Of a DNA stretch of 5,327 bases, positions 1 through 5,327 are shown piece by piece. Each line of letters opens with the position of its first letter. Positions within the stretch are counted from its first letter, which is position 1. The notes below the pieces were generated by a model. That model did not search any database. It was not told the origin of the DNA and worked only from the letters and a program-made list of their open reading frames with translations. The stretch covers positions 3,309 through 8,635 of the forward strand of contig VEPF01000041.1 in NCBI GenBank assembly GCA_012027055.1, read 5' to 3'. Made by a program: the position numbers and the translations under genes. Origin of the DNA: Gemmatimonadota bacterium. GTDB taxonomy: Bacteria > Gemmatimonadota > Gemmatimonadetes > Longimicrobiales > RSA9.

Positions 1-1221
1 GGCAGCCGCCGGCTGGTGCTGCAGGAACAGGCCGACACGAACGTGGACATCTTCGAGTTCTTCGCCGGCGTGCAGGATTTCCTGTTCTTCCCCGCCGGCG
101 TGCGGGAGTTCTTCTGGCTCTCCGACCGCGATGGCTACCAGCACCTGTACCGCTACGGCTACGACGGCAGGCTGCTCAACCAGGTGACCACCGGTCCGTT
201 CATGGTCACCCGCGTGGATGGCATCGACCCGAAATCGAAGACGATCTACTACTCGGCCACGGAGGTGTCGCCGCTGGAGCGACACCTGTACCGGATTGGT
301 TTCGATGGCAAGGTCAAGAAGCAGCTGAGCCAGGCCCCCGGCAACCACCGCTTCAACATCTCGCCGGCCGGCAACTACTACCTGGATACCTGGTCGAATG
401 TGCAGCAGCCCCGGCAGGTGGAACTGTGGAGCACCAGGCCCCGCAGACTCGCGACCCTGGCCGACAATGCGTCGGTGACCCAGTGGATCGCCACGCACGC
501 CTACTCACCGCTCGAGCTGTTCAGGTTCACCACCACGGACGGTGCCACCCCTGACGGGTCGATGATCAAGCCGCCGGACTTCGATCCCGCAAAGAAGTAC
601 CCGGTGATCGTATCGATCTACGGCGGGCCTGGCTCGCAGCAGGTATACAACCAGTTCGCGACCAGCGGGTGGGACCAGTACCTGGCACAGCAGGGCTTCA
701 TCATCGTCGGGCTGAACAACCGCGGTAGCGGGAACTACAGCGGCGATTTCCAGAAGCAGGTGTACCGGCAACTGGGCAAGTGGGAGGCGAAGGACTTCGC
801 CGAAGTCGGCATGTGGCTGGCCAGGCAGCCGTACGTGGCGGGTGACCACCTGGCGATCCACGGCACCAGCTACGGCGGCTACATGACGGTCTACACCATG
901 GAGCAGTACCCGGACGTGTTCCGGGCCGGCATCGCGAATTCCCCGGGGACCGACTGGCGGCTCTACGACACGGTCTACTCCGAGCACTACATGGGGCTGC
1001 TGTCCGACAACGAGGCCGGATACAAGGCCAGCTCGGCGGTCGAGAACGCGGGCAAGCTCAAGGGCTACCTGCTGCTGGTGCACTCCGGGCTCGATGAGAA
1101 CGTGCACCCGCAACAGACCATGCAGCTGCTGACGGCGCTGCTGGAAGCGGGCAAGGATGCCGAGCTGCGCTTCTTCCCGCCGGGGGCACACGGCGCGGCG
1201 TTCGACATGCCAGCTACATGA
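1..1221 (+). CDS. S9 family (DPP IV-like) serine peptidase, 5'-partial, frameshifted at the 3' end
   Basis: This is a prolyl-oligopeptidase-type serine peptidase, probably exported, that would cleave short peptides, typically removing N-terminal dipeptides. The frame is open to the left edge, so the true start is outside; the GTG at 16 is internal. About the first 170 residues resemble the end of a DPP IV N-terminal beta-propeller (WLSDRDGYQHLY, blade-like repeats). The alpha/beta-hydrolase domain follows: YGGPG (619-633), NNRGSG (715-732), nucleophile motif GTSYGGYM with Ser at 868-870, acid in LDENVH with Asp at 1093-1095, and His in GAHG at 1189-1191. The triad is therefore intact. The motif reads GTSYGG rather than the GWSYGG usual in true DPP IV, and the N-terminal Glu pair is not in the window, so dipeptidyl specificity is inferred only. 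The TGA at 1219 is premature: the expected C-terminal helix is encoded in another frame at 1212-1316. The family call is firm; whether the gene is functional is not. Confidence 0.93.
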   Translation, partial: GSRRLVLQEQADTNVDIFEFFAGVQDFLFFPAGVREFFWLSDRDGYQHLYRYGYDGRLLNQVTTGPFMVTRVDGIDPKSKTIYYSATEVSPLERHLYRIGFDGKVKKQLSQAPGNHRFNISPAGNYYLDTWSNVQQPRQVELWSTRPRRLATLADNASVTQWIATHAYSPLELFRFTTTDGATPDGSMIKPPDFDPAKKYPVIVSIYGGPGSQQVYNQFATSGWDQYLAQQGFIIVGLNNRGSGNYSGDFQKQVYRQLGKWEAKDFAEVGMWLARQPYVAGDHLAIHGTSYGGYMTVYTMEQYPDVFRAGIANSPGTDWRLYDTVYSEHYMGLLSDNEAGYKASSAVENAGKLKGYLLLVHSGLDENVHPQQTMQLLTALLEAGKDAELRFFPPGAHGAAFDMPAT

Positions 1222-1316
1222 CCATGCTCAAGGTCTACGCGAACACCTGGTGCGAACACCTGGCCCTGAGCTGCACGCCGGTCAATCTGAACGAGGGCAA
1301 CGAACCGAAGTTCTGA
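1212..1316 (+). pseudogene. Displaced C-terminus of the S9 peptidase (frameshift remnant)
   Basis: Reading from 1212 in the third frame gives SYMTMLKVYANTWCEHLALS, then a short tail ending in NEPKF and a TGA at 1314-1316. SYMTMLKVY followed by a terminal helix is what S9 enzymes carry shortly after the catalytic His, and the upstream frame ends at FDMP just before it. Adding one base between about 1209 and 1212 (restoring a codon such as ccg before agc) joins the two into one uninterrupted protein. This segment has no start of its own and is not a separate gene. There is no long homopolymer at the site, so both a real mutation and a read or assembly error are possible. Confidence 0.85.
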
Positions 1317-1364
1317 GGGGCAGCTGCCGGCGGCGAAACCCCGCCGCGGGCACAGCCGTACGGG

Positions 1365-1397
1365 AGGTCGGCCAGCCGCCTTGCCGGCCGACCTTTT
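1365..1397 (+). terminator. Rho-independent terminator after the S9 peptidase gene
   Basis: A perfect 9-bp inverted repeat (AGGTCGGCC at 1365-1373, GGCCGACCT at 1386-1394) with a 12-base loop runs into a TTTT stretch at 1394-1397. It starts 49 bases after the restored stop of the S9 gene and ends 75 bases before the M28 start. A weaker 6-bp hairpin without a T-run lies just upstream (CGGCGG at 1328-1333, CCGCCG at 1341-1346). The position implies that the S9 and M28 genes are mostly separate transcription units. Confidence 0.75.
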
Positions 1398-1413
1398 CCG
1401 TTGGAGCCAACCC

Positions 1414-1503
1414 ATGCTGCCGAGCCGGGTCACGTTGCCCCAGGCGCGCCGGTTTCTTCCGCGAGGTGTCCCATGCTGCGTCCCGCCACTCCGCTCCTGC
1501 TGA
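1414..1503 (+). other. Possible 29-codon leader ORF overlapping the M28 gene start
   Basis: An ATG at 1414 is preceded by GGAG at 1403-1406 with a 7-base spacer, which is a good Shine-Dalgarno arrangement. The frame (beginning MLPSRVTLPQ) runs to TGA at 1501-1503 and so overlaps the first 31 bases of the M28 coding region in a different frame. The peptide is Arg- and Pro-rich and resembles nothing I recognise. The 10-mer CCCATGCTGC occurs both here (1411-1420) and at the real start (1470-1479), so this may be chance or a decayed duplication of the start site. Low confidence that it is translated. Confidence 0.15.
1463..1466 (+). promoter_or_regulatory. Ribosome binding site deciding the M28 peptidase start
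   Basis: GAGG sits 6 bases before the ATG at 1473. That ATG opens directly onto a signal peptide (MLRPATPLLLIAIL). The same frame stays open upstream to a TTG at 1401, but the added 24 residues are Pro- and Ala-rich with no hydrophobic character and would bury the signal sequence. The 1473 start is therefore preferred. Confidence 0.65.
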
Positions 1504-3047
1504 TCGCCATCCTAAATGCGACATCCTCGCCGCTGGCCGCGCAGGCGAAGACCGATCGCCCGCCGCAGAACACCGCCGCGGCGGCCGCCGAGCATGCGGC
1601 ACTGACCATCACGGCAGCCGACTTCCGGGCGAAGCTGGATGTGATCGCGCACGATTCGATGCGCGGCCGCGAGGCGCCGAGCCCGGAGCTCGAGCGCACC
1701 ACCGCCTGGGTGGCGGAACGCTTCCGGGCAGCGGGGCTGCAACCGGCCGGCGACGGCGGCAGTTTCCGGCAGCAGTTCCAGCTGCAGCGGACGCGCACCG
1801 ACTCCCTGATCGCGACGCTCAGCGGTCCGGGCCACACCAGTCGCTGGGTGCACCGGCGGGATTTCGCGGCCATGCGGGCACCGCTGTCCGAGAGCCGGGG
1901 CCTGCCGCTGGTGCTCATGGCCGGAGCGCCGGTCGATACGGCCCGCCCCTTCGGCGACGTCCCGGTCCGCGGGGCGGCCGTACTCGTGGTGGTCCGGCCC
2001 GATCAGCTCCGGAGCGCCATCCTGAACCCGCTGGCCGCCCGCGCAATGAGCGAGGGCGTGGCGGTGCTCGGCGTCGCGTCGGAGGTGCCGGCCGAGCTCT
2101 GGGACCGGATCAACTCCGCGCCCCTTCCGGACCGCTGGTCGCTCGCCAATGCGGGGGCCGCAGTCACCGGACGAACGGCGCTGTACCAGGTCCGCCTGGA
2201 GGCGCTGACCGAGCTGTTGCGCGCGGCGGGCGAGGACCCCGCGACGCTGCTGAGCCCGGAGCATCAGGGGGTGCGGGCGCTGAATGGCTTCACCTTCTCG
2301 GCCGCGCTGTACGAGACAGTGCTCGCGCAATCACCGGTCGCGAACGTGCTCGGAATCATCGAGGGAAGCGACCCGGCAAGGCGCAACGAGGCGGTGGTGT
2401 TCACCGGACACATGGACCACGTGGGCACGGTCGCGGGCGGCCGCTGCCAGCCCGCTCGCGCGCTCCCGGCCGACTCCGTCTGCAACGGTGCGGACGACGA
2501 CGCATCTGGAACGGTTGGGGTGGTCGAGCTGGCCGAGGCGTTCGCGTCGCTCCAGCCGCGCCCGGCACGCACGCTGGTGTTCGCCGCGGTCACCGCCGAG
2601 GAGAGAGGACTGGTCGGTTCCCGCTACTACGTCGAGCACCCCGTCGTGCCGATCGAGAAGACCGCCGCGGTGGTCAACCTGGACATGATCGCGCGCAATC
2701 CGCGCGACACCGTGGGACTGGTCGGGCGCTACTACTCTTCGCTCGGCGCGCTCGTGGACAGCACGGTAGCGCGTCACCCGGAATTGCGGCTCACGATCGC
2801 CGAGCACCAGGGCGTCTACCAGGCGTCCGACCACTTCCCGTTCGCCCAGCGGGGGGTCCCTGCCCTGTTCTTCTTCAGCGGCGAACATCCGGACCTGCAC
2901 ACCGCGGCCGACAATCCCGAGCGCGCCGACGGGGAGCAGGCGGCGAGGGTCGTGCGGCTGGCGTTCTACGTGGGACTGGAAACGGCGAACGCGGCCGAAC
3001 GGCCCGTCTGGGAGCCCGAGGCGCGAGCGCGCGTGGTAATTCGCTGA
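1473..3047 (+). CDS. Secreted M28 family zinc aminopeptidase with PA-like insert
   Basis: This is a 524-residue co-catalytic di-zinc exopeptidase that would release N-terminal amino acids from peptides outside the cytoplasm. A signal peptide covers residues 1 to about 25 (hydrophobic LLLIAIL core, likely cut after AA or AQA). A PA-like segment, probably a lid affecting substrate access, lies at about 160-255 (VPVRGAAVLVVV, then MSEGVAVLGVAS). The M28 core follows with every expected metal-site residue: GHMDH with His313 and Asp315, NGADDDASG with the bridging Asp at 341 by family analogy, AEERG with general base Glu376 and ligand Glu377, NLDMI with Asp404, and DLHTAAD with His476. The length fits PA-containing M28 enzymes. 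The ATG at 1473 was chosen over an upstream TTG because of its Shine-Dalgarno site and signal peptide. The gene follows a terminator and faces a convergent gene, so it is probably monocistronic. Exact substrate preference cannot be read from sequence; a dipeptidase or carboxypeptidase role is possible, since M28 also includes those. Confidence 0.93.
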   Translation: MLRPATPLLLIAILNATSSPLAAQAKTDRPPQNTAAAAAEHAALTITAADFRAKLDVIAHDSMRGREAPSPELERTTAWVAERFRAAGLQPAGDGGSFRQQFQLQRTRTDSLIATLSGPGHTSRWVHRRDFAAMRAPLSESRGLPLVLMAGAPVDTARPFGDVPVRGAAVLVVVRPDQLRSAILNPLAARAMSEGVAVLGVASEVPAELWDRINSAPLPDRWSLANAGAAVTGRTALYQVRLEALTELLRAAGEDPATLLSPEHQGVRALNGFTFSAALYETVLAQSPVANVLGIIEGSDPARRNEAVVFTGHMDHVGTVAGGRCQPARALPADSVCNGADDDASGTVGVVELAEAFASLQPRPARTLVFAAVTAEERGLVGSRYYVEHPVVPIEKTAAVVNLDMIARNPRDTVGLVGRYYSSLGALVDSTVARHPELRLTIAEHQGVYQASDHFPFAQRGVPALFFFSGEHPDLHTAADNPERADGEQAARVVRLAFYVGLETANAAERPVWEPEARARVVIR

Positions 3048-3055
3048 CCGCACCG

Positions 3056-3091
3056 CAGGCCCCGCAACCGCCGGCGCGGTTGCGGGGCCTG
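3056..3091. terminator. GC-rich hairpin between convergent genes, probable bidirectional terminator
   Basis: A perfect inverted repeat begins 9 bases after the M28 stop: CAGGCCCCGCAACCG (3056-3070) against CGGTTGCGGGGCCTG (3077-3091), a 15-bp stem with the 6-base loop CCGGCG, whose ends can pair once more. Neither strand shows a U-tract, so it is not a textbook intrinsic terminator. Its place between convergent stops, 34 bases from the TPR stop, suggests it ends both transcripts or protects their 3' ends. A small 5-bp hairpin followed by TTT lies next to it (3097-3113). Confidence 0.6.
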
Positions 3092-3124
3092 GTCGTACCG
3101 GCGGTCCCGGTTTGGGTCAGGCCC

Positions 3125-4546
3125 CTAGCGCATGGCCAGCAGCCCGACCGTGCGGTACCAGTCGAACTCGTTGTAACCCTGCATCTCCGCCCGGGCCTGG
3201 TCCGCGCCGGCGCGATCTTTCCCTCGCTCCAACGCCTTGGCCAGGTAGCCATTCCCCATCACCCGATAGCCCGGGTACTCGACCTGCGCGAATTCGCGCT
3301 GCGCCATGGCCAGGTCACCACTGGCTGCGGCGCGGATCGCGCGGGCGAGGTGCACTGCCTGCGGGTAGTATCCGGTGTGGCCGCGTTCCGCCGCCGAGCG
3401 CTCCATCTCGGCGACTCCGGCGTCCATCTGCGCCTTGTCACCGAGGAGCGAGAACAGCATCACACGCCCGAGGCCGCTGTACGAACCGGGTGGCGTGAAG
3501 GTCTGCACCTTGTTGAAGGCCGCCTCAGCCTCACGCCGGTTGCCGGCCGCCGCCTCCATGAAAGCCAGCTCGAATGGGGCATCCCGCACGTACACATACG
3601 GTGGCAGCCCCGCGGCCTCCCAGCCGGCAATGGCCTGGTTCGCGTTGCGGCGCATCGCCACTACATCCTGGTCGAGCGCGGCGGCGTAGGCGGCGGTCAC
3701 CAGCACGCCGAGCCTGGCGATCGGCTCGGCTGCCTTCGGCAGTGCGGCCTCGATCTCGGCGCGCGCGGTATGGGTGTCTCCGCGCGATAGGGCGACCTCG
3801 GCAAGGCCGTAGTGCGCAGCGAAGAACGTGGGATCCAGCTCGAGTGCACGCCGGTACTCCCGCTCAGCGGCCGCCAGGTCTCCATCGCGGTGCAGCAACT
3901 CCGCGTAGGTGTCGTGCGAGTTGGGATGCTCCGGCACCATCTTCACGTACTCCGCAGCCAGCGCGAGCCCTTCCGGCTTCGAGCCGCTCTCATAGCGCTG
4001 ATAGGCCAGGAGGTTGTGCAGCCCGGCATTGTCCGCAAACTTCGCATGCCCCGCCTCGGCGTTCTTCGGGCCAGCTACCGGATCGTTGATCGTGTACAGC
4101 ACGCGGAGCACTGCGATCAGCGACTCGTCCGGAAGCAGCTGCTGCGCCGCATCCAGCAGTGTGAGGGCGGCCGGCGTACGCCCTGCGGCCCGGTCCCGGA
4201 TCGACGCCGCCAGCACCAGCTCGGCGGTGCTTGCCTTCGCCGCGTCCTGCACGGCGCGGTCGAGTTCGCGGTTCCGCTCGGCCGCCGTGATGTTGCCGTT
4301 GGCGTACGCCCGAAGCGCCCGTACCAGCCCCGCATCAGGCCGTGCCTGCAGCAGTTGCTGCAGGTGCGTCCCAGACCGCTCGAATGCCGAGTTCTCGAAC
4401 TCGAACAGCGCCTTCTCCAGCGTGGCCCTGTTGGCATCATTCAAACCGGCCATGCTGGTGGCGAGACGCGCAGGCTGCTGCGCTACTGCGGCCTGGGACA
4501 GGACGAGGCAGCCGAAGATCGCGGCTGCCGTGGATCGGAAGGACAT
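3125..4546 (-). CDS. Exported tetratricopeptide repeat (TPR) protein
   Basis: This is a 473-residue, predominantly helical protein predicted to sit in the periplasm. Residues 1-22 form a Sec signal peptide (hydrophobic stretch AAAIFGCLVL, cleavage expected after AVA before QQ). Cys13 lies inside the hydrophobic core with Phe before the Gly, so a lipoprotein box is unlikely. The clearest TPR is at about 210-242 (TYAELLHRDGDLAAAEREYR, then RALELDP), with another at 243-270 (AAHYGLAEVALSRGD). Ala-rich helical pairs on both sides (about 60-150, 325-350, 395-440) look like degenerate repeats, suggesting a solenoid along most of the protein. TPRs mediate protein-protein contacts; no catalytic motif is visible and the partner is unknown. 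The start is supported by a perfect AGGAGG. The gene converges on the M28 gene and lies downstream of the thioredoxin gene on the same strand, separated by 265 bases, so it probably has its own promoter. Confidence 0.88.
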   Translation of the reverse strand: MSFRSTAAAIFGCLVLSQAAVAQQPARLATSMAGLNDANRATLEKALFEFENSAFERSGTHLQQLLQARPDAGLVRALRAYANGNITAAERNRELDRAVQDAAKASTAELVLAASIRDRAAGRTPAALTLLDAAQQLLPDESLIAVLRVLYTINDPVAGPKNAEAGHAKFADNAGLHNLLAYQRYESGSKPEGLALAAEYVKMVPEHPNSHDTYAELLHRDGDLAAAEREYRRALELDPTFFAAHYGLAEVALSRGDTHTARAEIEAALPKAAEPIARLGVLVTAAYAAALDQDVVAMRRNANQAIAGWEAAGLPPYVYVRDAPFELAFMEAAAGNRREAEAAFNKVQTFTPPGSYSGLGRVMLFSLLGDKAQMDAGVAEMERSAAERGHTGYYPQAVHLARAIRAAASGDLAMAQREFAQVEYPGYRVMGNGYLAKALERGKDRAGADQARAEMQGYNEFDWYRTVGLLAMR

Positions 4547-4552
4547 GAAGAA

Positions 4553-4558
4553 CCTCCT
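4553..4558 (-). promoter_or_regulatory. Strong Shine-Dalgarno site for the TPR gene
   Basis: On the minus strand AGGAGG lies 6 bases before the ATG at 4546-4544. This matches the anti-Shine-Dalgarno core perfectly and fixes the start; it also suggests efficient translation. It is the strongest ribosome binding site in the window. Confidence 0.85.
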
Positions 4559-4682
4559 GCGCCTGGGCGCGTTCCCGGAGAGGGAATCGCTCGTCGAACC
4601 AAGCGGGAGGATGGGCGGCCGATCTCCACCTTCTCGCCGGGTTGCCGACGAGCTGGTGCGGCCCCGTTACGGCCGGAGCCTG

Positions 4683-4702
4683 CGTCCACATTACAGTGGA
4701 CG
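4683..4702 (-). promoter_or_regulatory. Inverted repeat with possible promoter upstream of the TPR gene
   Basis: A perfect 7-bp inverted repeat (CGTCCAC at 4683-4689, GTGGACG at 4696-4702) flanks the 6-base spacer ATTACA. On the minus strand that spacer reads TGTAAT, a 5/6 match to a sigma70 -10 box, with a TTGCCC 14 bases further upstream. The spacing is short for a standard promoter. The repeat could be an operator overlapping the promoter, or a small hairpin in the leader. It lies 137 bases upstream of the TPR start. The rest of 4547-4811 contains no convincing ORF; a 5-bp hairpin (TTCCC 4572-4576, GGGAA 4582-4586) sits in the leader near the ribosome binding site. Confidence 0.3.
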
Positions 4703-4777
4703 GATGTTTGGGCAAGAGGCTCGTAGCCCGGGGATCGGAGCCGGAATGGCAGGGCAGTACTGAGTTGATTCGCATGA

Positions 4778-4805
4778 GCGGAGACCGGCACCGGCTGGCC
4801 TCCGC
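4778..4805 (-). terminator. Candidate terminator hairpin after the thioredoxin gene
   Basis: Six bases past the thioredoxin stop on the minus strand is an imperfect hairpin: GCGGAGACCGGC (4778-4789) against GCTGGCCTCCGC (4794-4805), loop ACCG, with one mismatch and one G-T pair. No U-run follows, so the termination role is inferred from position and stem strength. Confidence 0.4.
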
Positions 4806-4811
4806 CCACGA

Positions 4812-5327
4812 TCACGAAGGCAGCCTGAGCAGCCGACTCACGTCCCGGCGCAGCAGCGACTCGTCATACAGGCCGGTGATGACCCGCTGCACCACCCCTT
4901 GGCGATCCACCAGGAACGACATCGGCAGGCCGTTCACGCCCCCGTACGCCGCCTTCGCGGCCGCGCTGGCCATCCCGACCGGGTACGTGATACCCTGGTC
5001 CCGCAGGAACTTCGCAACTCCGCGGCTGCCGGTCTCATCGGCGGACAGGCCCATCACCACGAAGCCGGCGTCCCGCTTGTCCTTCCAGACGCGCTCGAAG
5101 CCCGGCATCTCGGCCCGACAGGGCGGACACCAAGTTGCCCAGAAATTCACCAGCACCACTTTGCCGCGCAGGTCCGAAAGCGCCACCTTCTCGCCGGCCA
5201 GCGTCTTCGTCGCCAGGTCCGGCGCCGGCTGCCCTTCCAGTGGCACGCCCCCCGCCGCGCTCGCCCCGGACAGGCCCCGAACCAGCAGCAGCGCCAGCAG
5301 CAGCACTCCCAATCCCCCCACCAGGCC
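4812..5327 (-). CDS. TlpA/ResA-like membrane-anchored thioredoxin-fold protein, probably 5'-partial
   Basis: This is a thiol-disulfide oxidoreductase of the TlpA/ResA/AhpC-TSA type, which typically reduces disulfides in exported proteins, for example apocytochrome c, on the periplasmic side. Counting from the GTG at 5321, residues 1-15 are a hydrophobic anchor or signal (LLLALLLV). The entry motif QPAPDLATKTLAGEKVALSD lies at 31-50, then the strand KVVLVNF and the active site WATWCPPC with Cys65 and Cys68, followed by RAEMP. The cis-Pro loop is GLPMSFLVD with Pro133, where many relatives have VPT. About 169 residues is the normal size. The frame remains open to the right edge (two more codons, Gly-Leu) and no ribosome binding site can be seen for the GTG, so the real start is probably outside. 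With neither cytochrome maturation nor other redox genes in view, its partner is unknown. A peroxiredoxin-type role is less likely given the CPPC motif. Confidence 0.9.
   Translation of the reverse strand, partial: GLVGGLGVLLLALLLVRGLSGASAAGGVPLEGQPAPDLATKTLAGEKVALSDLRGKVVLVNFWATWCPPCRAEMPGFERVWKDKRDAGFVVMGLSADETGSRGVAKFLRDQGITYPVGMASAAAKAAYGGVNGLPMSFLVDRQGVVQRVITGLYDESLLRRDVSRLLRLPS

Noticed and set aside
505..1191. A 228-codon minus-strand frame opposite the S9 peptidase
   Set aside because: It lies entirely within the S9 coding region, is His/Arg/Val-rich without motifs, and is typical of antisense shadows in GC-rich genes.
1401..1472. Extended N-terminus of the M28 peptidase from TTG at 1401
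   Set aside because: It would place 24 non-hydrophobic residues ahead of an obvious signal peptide, and the ATG at 1473 has its own ribosome binding site.
1512..3053. Long minus-strand open frames opposite the M28 gene (1512-2330 and 2331-3053)
   Set aside because: The opposite strand carries a complete peptidase with all metal ligands; these frames have Arg-rich compositions and no recognisable domain.
1157..3790. An 877-codon open frame on the plus strand spanning the S9 end, M28 gene and TPR gene
   Set aside because: It is out of frame with the M28 gene, runs antisense through the TPR gene, has low-complexity Arg/Gly/Pro-rich composition and no domain motif. It is an artefact of high GC content.
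3812..4763. Plus-strand frames of 304 and 249 codons opposite the TPR gene
   Set aside because: They overlap a protein with signal peptide, TPR motifs and a perfect Shine-Dalgarno; the antisense products show no motifs.
4437..4815. Small minus-strand frames across the TPR-thioredoxin intergenic region
   Set aside because: They overlap the TPR start in other frames, lack good ribosome binding sites and resemble no known protein.

Overview
This is a GC-rich window from a Gram-negative bacterium. Three of the four proteins carry N-terminal export or anchoring signals, and the fourth is cut off before its N-terminus. The families (secreted S9 and M28 peptidases, a periplasmic TPR protein, a TlpA-type thioredoxin) and the signal-peptide ends of the LAAQ and AVAQQ type would suit Gemmatimonadota or a Xanthomonadales-like gammaproteobacterium. 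The sequence alone cannot decide between them. No rRNA, tRNA, CRISPR array, insertion sequence or phage feature was seen.

Layout: (1) from the left edge to 1221, plus strand, is the C-terminal two thirds or so of a prolyl-oligopeptidase-type (S9, DPP IV-like) serine peptidase. Its last ~35 residues lie in another frame (1212-1316), so a one-base deletion or sequencing error sits near 1209-1212. (2) A U-tailed hairpin terminator lies at 1365-1397. (3) 1473-3047, plus strand, is a complete secreted M28 zinc aminopeptidase with a PA-like insert and all metal ligands. (4) A perfect GC-rich hairpin at 3056-3091 separates this gene from a convergent one. (5) 3125-4546, minus strand, is a complete exported TPR protein with a strong Shine-Dalgarno site. 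(6) A 265-base intergenic region holds a hairpin just downstream of the next gene and an inverted repeat that may contain a weak promoter. (7) From 4812 to the right edge, minus strand, is a TlpA/ResA-like thioredoxin with a WCPPC active site. Its N-terminus probably lies beyond the window.

The two plus-strand genes both encode exopeptidase-type enzymes predicted to act outside the cytoplasm. Together they could trim peptides in the periplasm or surroundings: an S9 enzyme removing N-terminal dipeptides and an M28 enzyme releasing single amino acids. A terminator lies between them, so co-transcription is doubtful. The minus-strand TPR and thioredoxin genes may simply be neighbours. This looks like an ordinary chromosomal stretch. 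I did not find a new system; the items most worth checking are the frameshift, a small leader ORF overlapping the M28 start, and the regulatory repeats.
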